64,000 bases of DNA from JAOUEA01 sp040882605 (lineage in GTDB: Bacteria > Actinomycetota > UBA4738 > HRBIN12): assembly GCA_040882605.1 (NCBI GenBank), contig JBBEAY010000060.1:1-64000 (forward strand), read 5' to 3'. The notes under the pieces are model-generated. The model saw only the letters and a list, made by a program, of their open reading frames with translations, had not been told where the DNA came from and searched no databases. Made by a program: the position numbers and the translations under genes. Of the stretch, positions 1 through 8,031 are shown piece after piece; position 1 is the first letter of the stretch; each line of letters starts with the position of its first letter.

Positions 1-1
1 C

Positions 2-45
2 GGGCACGGCACGTCCTTTCGTCGATGAACGGACGCTACGTGCCC
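2..45. terminator. Possible hairpin upstream of grd operon
   Basis: GGGCACG at 2-8 pairs with CGTGCCC at 39-45, and inside it CGTCC at 12-16 pairs with GGACG at 31-35. It may be the terminator of a gene left of the window. There is no T tract, so the assignment is weak. The rest of 46-159 shows no gene. Confidence 0.3.
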
Positions 46-159
46 CTCTCCTTAGTGGTGGGGGATTTCAGTTCGGGACTGGCTCGCGCGGGACGCTAAC
101 CTGGGCGCTTCAGCTAGTTGCCTCCGGGAGAGTTACGTGCGAAACTACTGCCAACGAGC

Positions 160-210
160 TTTGAACGGTCGTTCAACTTTGAACGGTCGTTCAACTTTGA
201 ACGGTCGTTT
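160..210. promoter_or_regulatory. Three tandem 18-bp palindromic operators before grdE
   Basis: The unit TTTGAACGGTCGTTCAAC occurs at 160-177 and 178-195, with a shortened third copy at 196-210. Each full copy holds a perfect 7-bp inverted repeat, TTGAACG-GT-CGTTCAA, the architecture typical of TetR/AcrR-family operators. The 18-bp period puts successive sites on nearly the same repeat phase. Coding frame runs through the repeats only by chance (a 31-residue in-frame extension of grdE that looks artificial). I infer a repressor-binding array controlling the whole grd-transporter operon. No regulator gene lies next to it in the window. Confidence 0.7.
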
Positions 211-264
211 ATGAAGGCGGATGCCGCGATTGGCCATTCGGGTGCGCCAATGGAGGTCAACCTC

Positions 265-1551
265 ATGGAAGGGCAGTTCGATTGGGCCGGGGGCAACGGG
301 CCGGTACTCGAGTGCCGGACGTTCACGGTCCGTGACGTGGTCGCCGGTCGGGCCACCCACTGGAGTTCGGGCGTGCTCGAGCTCGACGTGAAGATGCTCG
401 CCGAGACGGCAGGGCGCGAACCGGGTTTGACCGGGGTCCGCGTGCACGTGGTCCGCCCTGGGGAGCCGGTGCGGTTGGTCAACGTCCTCGATGTGGTCGA
501 GCCCGCGGCGAAGACAGGCGACCCAGGAACCACGTTTCCTGGAGCGCTAGGCAGTCTTGCCGTCGCGGGGAGAGGTGCCACCCACCGCATGGACGGGGTT
601 GCCGTTGTCGCCGCGGCCGACCTGAGGCACAGCCCGAACGTTCGGGCTGGCGACGTCCAGGATTCGCTGGTGGACATGGTTGGTCCGGGTGCCGACTACT
701 GCCGGTGGTCATCGACGACCAATGTCGTTCTCGACTTCGACTGCGATCCGGCCGTCGGCGTGGCAGACGTTGATCGATCGATCCGTCGGGCGACGCTCCG
801 GGTTGCCAAGGATCTCGCGGCTGTCACCCTGGGCTCGGTTCCGGACCAGGTCGAGAGGCTGGCTCCTGCAACCGTCGACCACGACCTTCCTTCGGTCTGC
901 GTGATCCTCCAACTCGAAGCCCAGGGCCCGACCTCGGATACGTTCCTTTACGGAGCTTCGGTCGCCGGGATGTTGCCGACGCTCCTGGATCCTCGTGAGG
1001 TACTCGATGGAGCCGTCACCAGCGGGGCGTACTACTGGGCATCCGTGCGCAACCCCACCTACTTCTACCAGCGGAACCAGCTCATTCGTCGCCTGCTTGA
1101 CGCCGACGGGTCACGGCTTCGGTTCGTGGGCGTCATCGCCACCCGTGCCTACTTCATGTCCGCTTTCGAGAAGTCGCGGTCGGCCCTCCTTGCCGCCAAG
1201 CTGGCGCGGCAGATCGGTGCGGATGGCGCGATCCTCACGACCATCGCAGCGGGGAACTCCCATACCGACACGATGCTGACCTGCCGCGCCTGTGAGCAGA
1301 TGGGTGTGCGGACGACCGCGATCGTCGCCGAGATGGGGGGGCTTACCGACTGGGTCCCTGAGGCGGACGCCCTGGTGAGCGTCGGGAACACAGAGGAGCT
1401 GGTCGCGGATTGGCGGCCAGAGGTCGTGCTGGGCGGCGACGTCCTGCGCAACGGCCGGCCGGCCATCGAGGCCGGACCGGTTCCGGTACGCGACTACCTC
1501 GGCGCCACGAGCGAGATGGGCGACATGCGGCTGAAGGCGGTGACGGAGTGA
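265..1551 (+). CDS. grdE: Glycine/sarcosine/betaine reductase component B, GrdE-like subunit
   Basis: This is the substrate-specific component B subunit of the Sec-dependent amino-acid reductases. The start ATG at 265 is chosen because GGAGGT lies 7 nt upstream at 252-257 and gives 428 aa, about the family length. In-frame ATGs at 211 and 250 lack a ribosome site. Family landmarks are the PGEPVR segment, TFPGALG, DGVAVV, the DTFLYG segment and the cysteine pair LTCRACEQ near the C-terminus. Characterised homologues are cleaved at a cysteine in an SGNC-type loop to create a pyruvoyl group; here the matching stretch reads TSGAYYW (residues 253-259) with no cysteine. Substrate cannot be assigned. 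It overlaps grdB by 4 nt. Confidence 0.88.
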   Translation: MEGQFDWAGGNGPVLECRTFTVRDVVAGRATHWSSGVLELDVKMLAETAGREPGLTGVRVHVVRPGEPVRLVNVLDVVEPAAKTGDPGTTFPGALGSLAVAGRGATHRMDGVAVVAAADLRHSPNVRAGDVQDSLVDMVGPGADYCRWSSTTNVVLDFDCDPAVGVADVDRSIRRATLRVAKDLAAVTLGSVPDQVERLAPATVDHDLPSVCVILQLEAQGPTSDTFLYGASVAGMLPTLLDPREVLDGAVTSGAYYWASVRNPTYFYQRNQLIRRLLDADGSRLRFVGVIATRAYFMSAFEKSRSALLAAKLARQIGADGAILTTIAAGNSHTDTMLTCRACEQMGVRTTAIVAEMGGLTDWVPEADALVSVGNTEELVADWRPEVVLGGDVLRNGRPAIEAGPVPVRDYLGATSEMGDMRLKAVTE

Positions 1552-2828
1552 AGGTTGTTCACTATCTCAACCAGTTCTTCGCCGGGCTCGGCGGAGAGGA
1601 AGCGGCGGACTCGCCACCGACGCGCCTCGAGGGTCCGGTCGGACCCGGCCGAGGACTCGGGCTCGATGTCGCCGTCACCCTCGTGTGCGGAGACAACTTC
1701 TTCGGGGAGCACGAAGACGAAGCGCTGATTCAGCTCCTGGGTTGGTTGGACGAAGAGCAGCCGGACGTCCTCGTCTGCGGCCCGTCGTTCGGGTCGGGCC
1801 GCTACGGCTACGCCTGCGGCACACTCGGACGTGAGGCTGCCCGGCGGGGAACCCCGGCCGTCTGCGGCATGGATCCGGAGAACCCGGGCGTCCTCGCCGC
1901 CGAGGGAGCGGCGTACGTCGTCCGGACCGAAGCGACCGTCACCGGGATGCGGCAGGCGCTGCCGAAGATGGCGGGCCTGGCGCGCCGGCTCGGTGCAGCC
2001 GAGCGGATCGGCCTCCCGGAGGAGGAGGGCTACCTGCCGCGTGGTCTTCGCCGCAACGAGTTCGCGGAGGAAACGGGTGCTGCACGGGCGATCGAGATGC
2101 TTCTCAGGAAGCTCGCCGGTCGAGTTAGCAGCGAGATAGAGTCGAAGCTCGACCGAGTGTTCCCGCCGGCGCCCGTGCCGGATCTCGCTCGGGCGAAACT
2201 CGCGCTGGTCACAGAGGCGGGCTGTGTGCCCCAAGGCAACCCAGACCGCCTGCCGTCGACCCGCGCCGGTGCCTGGTTCCGCTACCCGGTGGGTGGTCTG
2301 TCGGGCCTCTCGGGCGGAAGCTACGAGTCGATCCACGGTGGATTCGACCCGACCGCTGCGAACGCGGATCCCAACCGCCTCGTGCCGCTCGACGTGGCCC
2401 GCCAGCTTGAGGAGGAGGGTCGGATCGGCGCGATCCACGATTTCTTCTACACGACCATGGGGAACGGCACGCCGGTCGCCACCGCCGCGAAGTTCGGAAG
2501 AGAGATCGGAGAGGAGCTCAAGGAGGCGGGGATCGAGGCAGTCCTCCTCTCCGGAACCTGAGGGACAGGTACGCGTTGCGGGTCAACGCTGGCGAGAGAG
2601 ATCGAGAGACTGGGGATCCCGACGGTGTTCGTGACCGCACTGCCGACGATCGCCGTGATGATCGGCGCCAACCGCATCGTGGAAGGGGTCGCGATCACGC
2701 ATCCGTTCGGGGATCCGGCCCAGAGTCCGGCAGGCGAGCTGGCACTGCGTCGAAGGATCGTCCAACGGGCGCTTGAGATGCTCGAGACCGACGTCGATCC
2801 GAACACGGTCTGGCAGGTGGGCCCGTGA
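1548..2828 (+). CDS. grdB: Glycine/sarcosine/betaine reductase component B selenoprotein (Sec at codon 338)
   Basis: The N-terminus KVVHYLNQFFAGLGGEE is diagnostic of GrdB, the selenoprotein subunit of component B that attacks the substrate and passes the carboxymethyl group to GrdA. An in-frame TGA at 2559-2561 is read as selenocysteine: the frame continues as GTGTRCG and then RLGIPTVFVTALPTIAV, ITHPFGDP and so on, ending at 2828, for 426 aa in total. Homologues as I recall them have UGTCTRCG; here the cysteine three residues after Sec is glycine. The GTG start overlaps the grdE stop. A hairpin 11 nt after the UGA fits a bacterial SECIS. A plain ORF caller would truncate this gene at 2561. 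Confidence 0.93.
2573..2589 (+). promoter_or_regulatory. Putative bacterial SECIS hairpin in grdB
   Basis: GCGTTG (2573-2578) pairs perfectly with CAACGC (2584-2589) around a five-base loop CGGGT. The loop begins 17 nt after the Sec UGA (2559-2561), within the spacing known for SelB-binding SECIS elements, and contains the G-rich loop they usually have. The sequence also codes for TRCGSTLA. Function is inferred. Confidence 0.6.
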
Positions 2829-2947
2829 CGACGCCTCGTGGGCCGGTGCTCGGGCTGAGGATCGCCGCTCTGTCCCTCTACGATCGCGGTACTCACGGTG
2901 AGCGGGGCGACCTGGCGAAAGACGTGACGATGCTGGGGACGCGGTGA
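2825..2947 (+). CDS. Small ORF (40 aa) between grdB and grdC
   Basis: The GTG at 2825 overlaps the grdB stop and its TGA overlaps the GTG start of grdC, so it occupies the whole gap by translational coupling. The product is about 40 residues, starting TTPRGPVLGLRIAAL. I do not recognise it. It sits where longer clusters could carry another component, but it shows no similarity I can see to GrdD. It could be a coupling leader rather than a functional protein. Confidence 0.4.
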   Translation: MTTPRGPVLGLRIAALSLYDRGTHGERGDLAKDVTMLGTR

Positions 2948-4257
2948 GCCGGCGGGTCGGGGTTCTCGCTGCCTCTCTGGTGCTGGCGCACGTTCCGGAT
3001 CTGGTCCGCTACGGCTCGAAGCCGTCTCGTGAACAGACGCGGGCGGCGGAGATCAGTCGCGCTCTCCAGAGCTTCGAGAACGCGGTCGGATACCCACCTC
3101 ACCAGGCGTTCGTGGGGAACCTGCGCCCGGAAGAGCTCTGGGAACTGCCGCGGCCGTGGTGGGGTGCGGCGAACGGCGGTGCGTGCCGCGGTCCGTTCGG
3201 AGAGATCATGAATCAGAGAGAGTTCTACGACCTCCTCGCGGACGTAGACCAGTTCGACGTGATCCGCCTCGGCGATGACCCCGACGAGAGTCTGGGGGAG
3301 CTCGCCCTCTTCGAGCAGGAGAAGGTCGTCGGTGCGGTCGGAAGCGGCCACGACGTTGACGAGTCCCTCCGGTCCCACATCCTCCTCGAGAATCTCGCGT
3401 GCAAGGCCAGCGGTGTCCACGCCCTGCGGTTTCTCCTGGAGTCGACCGCGACGGACCCGGAGTCGATCGGATACGCGATCGGTGCCGGCGAGGAGGCCGT
3501 CGGCGATCGGTATCAGCGCGGAGGCGGCTCGCTCGGCAAGGCGATCGCGGAAGCCTGCGGCCTGAGGAGCGCCGGCGGGAGCGACGTGAAGGCCTTCTGC
3601 GCGGGGCCGATCCACGCGCTCGTCATGGCCGGCGCGCTCGTGGAGTCAGGGGTGTTCGAGCGAGTCGTGGTCGTAGCCGGCGGGTCCCTCGCCAAGCTGG
3701 GGATGAAGTTCACGGGTGCGCTCGACCACGGGTCGCCGGTGCTCGATGATGTGCTCGCCGGCATGGCGGTGCTCGTCGGCCCAGCGAAGGATGCCGCTCC
3801 AATCCTGCGTCTTGACGCCGTCGGGGTGCATCGCCTAGGTTCGGAGTCGTCACAGGAAGGGATCTTAGGAGACATCGTAGCCGGCCCGCTCGAGCGTCTC
3901 GGCAGGCGGATCGTCCAGATCGATCGCTACGCGACGGAGCTCCACAACCCCGAGATCACGGAGCCGGCCGGTGGGGGCGACGTGGCAGAGCGGAATTACC
4001 GGATGATGGCCGCGCTCGCTGTCATCGCGGGCGAGATGGAGCGCTCGGAGATCCCCGGATTCTCCCGCGCCCACGGCCTGCCAGGTTTCGCCCCCACGCA
4101 GGGCCACATCGCGTCGGCCGTACCCTGGCTCCCGCATGCGCTCTCTCGGTTCCGGTCAGGCGAGATCCGCTCGACGATGCTGCTAGCCAAGGGGAGCCTC
4201 TTCCTCGGTCGCATGACTCGACTGTGGGATGGGATGTCGATCATATTGGAGGGCTAG
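2944..4257 (+). CDS. grdC: Glycine reductase complex component C subunit GrdC (FabH/thiolase-like)
   Basis: GrdC is part of component C, which releases acetyl phosphate from the Se-carboxymethyl group carried by GrdA. Recognisable stretches are VLAHVPDLVRYGS at the N-terminus, GNLRPEELWELPRPWW, GHDVDESLRSHILLEN, RGGGSLGKAIAE, the ketosynthase-like cysteine in AFCAGPIHAL (Cys219), VVVVAGGSLAKLGMK and LHNPEITEPAGGGDVAERNY. At 437 aa it is shorter than the roughly 510 aa of clostridial GrdC, mainly before GHDVDE. The GTG start overlaps the previous ORF. GrdC normally works with GrdD, which is not in this window. Confidence 0.92.
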   Translation: MSRRVGVLAASLVLAHVPDLVRYGSKPSREQTRAAEISRALQSFENAVGYPPHQAFVGNLRPEELWELPRPWWGAANGGACRGPFGEIMNQREFYDLLADVDQFDVIRLGDDPDESLGELALFEQEKVVGAVGSGHDVDESLRSHILLENLACKASGVHALRFLLESTATDPESIGYAIGAGEEAVGDRYQRGGGSLGKAIAEACGLRSAGGSDVKAFCAGPIHALVMAGALVESGVFERVVVVAGGSLAKLGMKFTGALDHGSPVLDDVLAGMAVLVGPAKDAAPILRLDAVGVHRLGSESSQEGILGDIVAGPLERLGRRIVQIDRYATELHNPEITEPAGGGDVAERNYRMMAALAVIAGEMERSEIPGFSRAHGLPGFAPTQGHIASAVPWLPHALSRFRSGEIRSTMLLAKGSLFLGRMTRLWDGMSIILEG

Positions 4258-4581
4258 ATGCCGGTTGCCGCCAGTTCGGACACGTTTCCGGAGCTCGTGA
4301 AGAGGGGCAACGTTCTCGTCGATTTCTGGGGTCCTCACTGTCAGCCATGCATCGCTCTCATGCCGGCCGTCGAGGCGCTCGAAGAACGCTACGCGGGCCG
4401 TCTTCGGGTCGTGAAGGTGAACGCCCCCGAGAACCGGCAGCTCTGCCGGGACCTGCGCGTTGCGGGATTGCCCACGTATCTGTTCTTCCGAAACGAGACA
4501 GAGGTGGAACGTCTCGGCGGGACTCTTACCGAGGCCGACATCGCGGCCGCGGCCGCCCGATTGGTAGAGGGAGGTGAGTGA
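4258..4581 (+). CDS. Thioredoxin-like protein with CQPC active site
   Basis: A 107-aa thioredoxin fold. The catalytic motif is WGPHCQPC (Cys28 and Cys31), followed by the cis-proline region AGLPTYLFF. Ordinary thioredoxins have CGPC. The thioredoxin encoded in grd clusters of amino-acid-reducing clostridia is also atypical, so a dedicated electron donor to the selenoproteins is the natural reading. The start follows the grdC stop directly, and the stop overlaps the grdA start by one base. No thioredoxin reductase is nearby. Confidence 0.9.
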   Translation: MPVAASSDTFPELVKRGNVLVDFWGPHCQPCIALMPAVEALEERYAGRLRVVKVNAPENRQLCRDLRVAGLPTYLFFRNETEVERLGGTLTEADIAAAAARLVEGGE

Positions 4582-5036
4582 TGGAGCTTCGCGGCAAGAA
4601 GGTGGTTGCTCTCGGCGAACGGGACGGCGTTCCCGGTGAGGCGATCGCCGAGTGTGCACGTTCGGCTGGCGCCGAAGTCGTCCTGATCGAAACCGAGTGC
4701 TTCGTCTGAACGGCAGCGGGTGCCATGGACCCCGAGAACCAAGACCGAATCAAGTCCCTCGCGGACCGGTTCGGTGGTGAGCTCGTTGTGATCCTCGGGG
4801 CCGCCGATCCCGAGGCGCTGGAGGTGGCGACCGAGACGGTCACCGCCGGCGATCCCAGCTACGTGGGTCCATTGGCCGGAGTCCAGTTGGGACTTCCCGT
4901 GATGCATATCCTTGAGGATCAGGTCAAGGAGCAGATCGATCCTGCAATCTACGAGAAGCATATCCGCCTCCTCGAGCTCGCTGTTGATGGCGACGCGGTG
5001 AGGGCGGCGATGCGGAAGGCGAGGGGGGGAACCTGA
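4581..5036 (+). CDS. grdA: Glycine reductase selenoprotein A (Sec at codon 43)
   Basis: GrdA is the small carrier selenoprotein that takes the carboxymethyl group from component B and delivers it to component C. The 151-aa frame reads LGERDGVPGEAIAECARSAG, then TECFVU with TGA at 4707-4709, then TAAGAMDPENQDR, GPLAGVQLGLPVMHI and so on. Sec43, the CxxU pair and the length match the family closely. Without UGA recoding only a 102-aa downstream fragment from 4725 would be called. A short GC-rich hairpin follows the UGA, but its spacing is poorer than in grdB. Selenocysteine machinery (selA, selB, selC, selD) is not in the window. Confidence 0.95.
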
Positions 5037-5111
5037 GCGTCGGGCACTCGGAACAGACGGGAGAAGAGCGGGTGGTCTAAGTCATCGACGCAGATTCAGG
5101 AGGTGGAGAGC

Positions 5112-6254
5112 GTGGATAGGAGACCTGATCGCTTCGGAAGTCCGATGGATCGCCGAGGCTTTCTCCGGTTGACGGCGTTCGCGGGAAGCGCAGCCGTGCT
5201 CGCGGCATGCAGACGGGAGGCCCAGCCGGTGCAACAACCCACGGGCGTGGCGCGGCCGCCGCTCGAGCAGGAACCGGGCAATCTCCAGGTGCTCGAGTGG
5301 TCCGGATACGAGTTGGAGGCTCTCTGGCGTGCGTACGCGAGGGAGTTCCCTGACGAGAAGGTGAAGTTCACGTTCATGACCACGAGCCCCGAGGGGCTCG
5401 CCAAGGTGCGCGTCGGGGCCTCTCCGGACATGGTCCATCCGGCCAACGCGTACGTCCAGTCCTACGTGGACCTCGGAGTGCTCCAACCCTGGGACACTTC
5501 CCTCCTCACCAACTTCCCGTCCCTCTCCAAGGGGCTCCTCCCGGCGGGGCAGGTGGACGGCAAGCAATACATGATCCCGCTGGACTGGGGCTTCGACGCG
5601 CCCATGTACCGCGCGGACAAGGTGGAGATCGGCCCGGATGGGCCTTCCTGGTCGCTCCTGTACGACGAGCGCTACGCGGGAAAGATTGCTTGGTACGAGC
5701 ACCCGACCGAGAACCTCGTGATAGCTGGGTGGGAGCACGGCTTCCAGAACCCGTACGACATGACGGACGAAGAGCTGGATACAATCAGGAGCTTCCTTCT
5801 CGAGAAGAAGGCGCTCGTGGCCTTCTTCTGGGGGTCGAATTCGGAAATGGAGAACGAGTTCGCGGCGGGGAACATCTGGATCTCGTACGCGTGGTCGGAC
5901 GCCTGGCTGAGGATGAAGGAAATGGGTCTGGACGTCGTCTACCCTGAGCCGAAAGAGGGTCGCATGGCATGGGTGGAGGGTCTCGTGTTGCTGGCCGACA
6001 CCGAGAACTACTACCACGCGCACAAGTTCGTCGACGCTTGGGCGAGTAAAGGGACGTCCTTGTGGCTGCTGAACAACTACTCGTACGGCCATGCGAATAT
6101 GCAGATCGACTTCAGTAAAGTCGATCCCCAGCTGGTGACCGCCTTCAGTCTCGATGACCCCACGATACTTGAGGAACCTCGGACCCACGTCGACCGCTAT
6201 ATACCTCGGGCTGACCTCTACAGCAATATCTGGGCCGAGGTGAAGGCGTCGTGA
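5112..6254 (+). CDS. ABC transporter substrate-binding lipoprotein (PotD/PotF family)
   Basis: Periplasmic-type binding protein of the spermidine/putrescine family, 380 aa. The GTG at 5112 is chosen for the AGGAGGT at 5098-5104 with a 7-nt gap; an internal ATG at 5145 is possible. The N-terminus has a twin-arginine run, RRGFLRLTAF, and a lipobox ending LAAC, so it is probably a Tat-exported lipoprotein. LEWSGYE, IPLDWGFDAPMYR and YAWSDAW are typical family segments. Position after grdA suggests it captures the reductase substrate (an amine, betaine or amino acid) rather than polyamines; that is inference. Confidence 0.85.
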   Translation: MDRRPDRFGSPMDRRGFLRLTAFAGSAAVLAACRREAQPVQQPTGVARPPLEQEPGNLQVLEWSGYELEALWRAYAREFPDEKVKFTFMTTSPEGLAKVRVGASPDMVHPANAYVQSYVDLGVLQPWDTSLLTNFPSLSKGLLPAGQVDGKQYMIPLDWGFDAPMYRADKVEIGPDGPSWSLLYDERYAGKIAWYEHPTENLVIAGWEHGFQNPYDMTDEELDTIRSFLLEKKALVAFFWGSNSEMENEFAAGNIWISYAWSDAWLRMKEMGLDVVYPEPKEGRMAWVEGLVLLADTENYYHAHKFVDAWASKGTSLWLLNNYSYGHANMQIDFSKVDPQLVTAFSLDDPTILEEPRTHVDRYIPRADLYSNIWAEVKAS

Positions 6255-7183
6255 GGAGAACGGAAGAGGTGGCCGTCGAGGCTGGCGCCGACCTGAAGGT
6301 CACGAGCGGATCCCGTCACATGCGCATGCGGCGCCGGTTGGCGACGCTCGGCCTGTTGTCACCTTCACTCGTCTACATGGGTATCTTCTTCCTACTGCCG
6401 GTCGGCTTAGTCGTCGCCTACAGCCTAGGAGCGCTGACCCTGTTCCCCGGCGACAGGTATCTCTCGCTGGAATCATGGGGTTACGTCTTCGGAAGGTCCC
6501 TTTACATGGACCTGTTCTGGAAGTCGGTACGCATGTCGCTCACGGTCTCGGTGCTTGTCGTGACCTTCGGGTACCCCGTGGCTTACTACCTCGCCATGGG
6601 AGCCAGGAAGCGGAAGTACGTCCTCCTTATAGTCCTCATCGCGCCCTTCTTGACGAGCTACCTCCTGCGCGTACTCGCCTGGAAGGTGATCCTGGGCGGT
6701 AACGGTGTCATCAACTCCCTGTTGTACTCGACGGGCGTCCGCGATCCGGGGGATCCGATCTCCTGGCTCATCTACAGCCAGTTCGCGGTGATCTTGGTCC
6801 TCGTGTACGTCTGGATCCCGTTCGTGGCTCTGCCCATCTTCGCATCCCTCGACAATCTGGATCGCTCGCTGCTGGAGGCCGCCACCGACCTCGGTGCCAG
6901 CCGCTGGAAGACGTTCTGGAAGATCACCTTTCCCCTGTCGATCCCGGGCGTGATCGCGGCGTTCATCTTCGTGTTCATCCCGACCATCGGTGACTACGTG
7001 ACGCCGGCGCTCGTGGGAGGCACGCGAGGATACATGTACGGGAACGCGATCTCCGACCTGTTCCTGGGTGCCTTCGACTGGCAGACGGGTTCAGCCCTGG
7101 CGATCTTCCTCCTGATCGTGGTCGCCACATTGATCGCGATCTTTGGACGCTTCCTCAACGTTCGGACGGTGACGATCGAGTGA
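6251..7183 (+). CDS. ABC transporter permease (PotB family)
   Basis: A 310-aa inner-membrane permease with about six membrane segments. The EAA coupling motif is near residue 210, reading LEAATDLGASRWKTFWKITF. The GTG start overlaps the binding-protein stop by 3 nt. A later ATG at 6320 would begin MRMRRRLATLG and fits known family N-termini better, leaving about 23 residues of uncertain leader. It pairs with the next gene. Confidence 0.87.
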   Translation: MRRTEEVAVEAGADLKVTSGSRHMRMRRRLATLGLLSPSLVYMGIFFLLPVGLVVAYSLGALTLFPGDRYLSLESWGYVFGRSLYMDLFWKSVRMSLTVSVLVVTFGYPVAYYLAMGARKRKYVLLIVLIAPFLTSYLLRVLAWKVILGGNGVINSLLYSTGVRDPGDPISWLIYSQFAVILVLVYVWIPFVALPIFASLDNLDRSLLEAATDLGASRWKTFWKITFPLSIPGVIAAFIFVFIPTIGDYVTPALVGGTRGYMYGNAISDLFLGAFDWQTGSALAIFLLIVVATLIAIFGRFLNVRTVTIE

Positions 7184-8031
7184 CCGACGTCGCGATCTCC
7201 AGAAGAGGCCTGCGGGTTCTCAAGGCGTGTTTCGGGCTGCTCCTCTTGTTCCTCTACGCGCCGATCCTGATCATGGCGGTCTTCTCTTTCAACGATTCGA
7301 TCACCGTCACATTCCCCCTTTCGGGCTTCACCCTCAGGTGGTACCGAGAGTTCCTGTCCAACGGCGAGCTCATGGTGGCGTTGCGGGCAAGCGCGATCGT
7401 CGCGGCCACGTCTAGCGCGATCGCCGTGGCGCTAGGCATCTCCGCGGCAGTAGCGCTCGTGAGGAAGAGATTCTTCGGGAAAGGAGCGGTCTCCGGGCTC
7501 CTGCTCGCTCCGCTCGTCATCCCCTACCTGATCCTGGGCATCTCTTTGCTCATCCTGTTCAACGCGGCAGCCATACCGCTGTCGATCCTCACGATCGCTA
7601 CGGGCCACGTGGTCATCTCGGTGCCCTATACCGTCCTCGTGCTTGTCCCGCGCCTCGAGCGGGTCAGTGTGTCGCTGGAGGAAGCTGCTCGAGACCTCGG
7701 AGCGAGCGGGCCACGGACCTTCCGATCCGTCACCTTCCCGTTGATCTTGCCGGCGGTCATCTCCGCGTTCCTGGTCGCCTTCACCCTGTCGTTCGATGAG
7801 GTCGTGGTCGCCTCCTTCCTGGCCGGCGACCAGGTCACCTTCCCCGTGTACCTGTACTCGCAGCTTCGCTTCCCCACGAGACTCCCGCAGGTCATCGCTC
7901 TCGCGGTCGCGGTGATGGCCGTCTCGGGCTTCGTGGTGATCGGGGCTGAGATCGGGAGGCGCATCGCCGATCGAAGGCTCGCGACTCAGCTTGCCTCGGC
8001 GGGCACCCCCGAAACCAGGGGGATCCCATGA
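7180..8031 (+). CDS. ABC transporter permease (PotC family)
   Basis: Second permease, 283 aa, with the PotC N-terminus LYAPILIMAVFSFNDS and the EAA loop LEEAARDLGASGPRTFRSVTF near residue 165. The GTG start overlaps the upstream stop, and its own stop overlaps the ATP-binding gene (ATGA). It forms the translocation pore with the PotB-like subunit. Confidence 0.88.
   Translation: MTDVAISRRGLRVLKACFGLLLLFLYAPILIMAVFSFNDSITVTFPLSGFTLRWYREFLSNGELMVALRASAIVAATSSAIAVALGISAAVALVRKRFFGKGAVSGLLLAPLVIPYLILGISLLILFNAAAIPLSILTIATGHVVISVPYTVLVLVPRLERVSVSLEEAARDLGASGPRTFRSVTFPLILPAVISAFLVAFTLSFDEVVVASFLAGDQVTFPVYLYSQLRFPTRLPQVIALAVAVMAVSGFVVIGAEIGRRIADRRLATQLASAGTPETRGIP

Noticed and set aside
46..159. 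A glycine riboswitch before grdE
   Set aside because: I could not find the paired aptamer pattern of the glycine riboswitch; the region shows only the operator repeats and a simple hairpin.
160..210. A CRISPR array
   Set aside because: The 18-bp units are contiguous with no spacers.
118..264. N-terminal extension of grdE through the repeats (ERSFNFERSFNF)
   Set aside because: It is the translation of the operator repeats; the ribosome site and family length point to the ATG at 265.
1410..2561. grdB as a gene ending at the TGA of 2559-2561
   Set aside because: Conserved GrdB sequence resumes in the same frame immediately after the TGA for 89 more codons, so the TGA is a Sec codon, not an end or a pseudogene.
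4712..4734. A confident SECIS in grdA
   Set aside because: Only short alternative stems exist and their spacing from the UGA is poor, so it is not listed as a feature.
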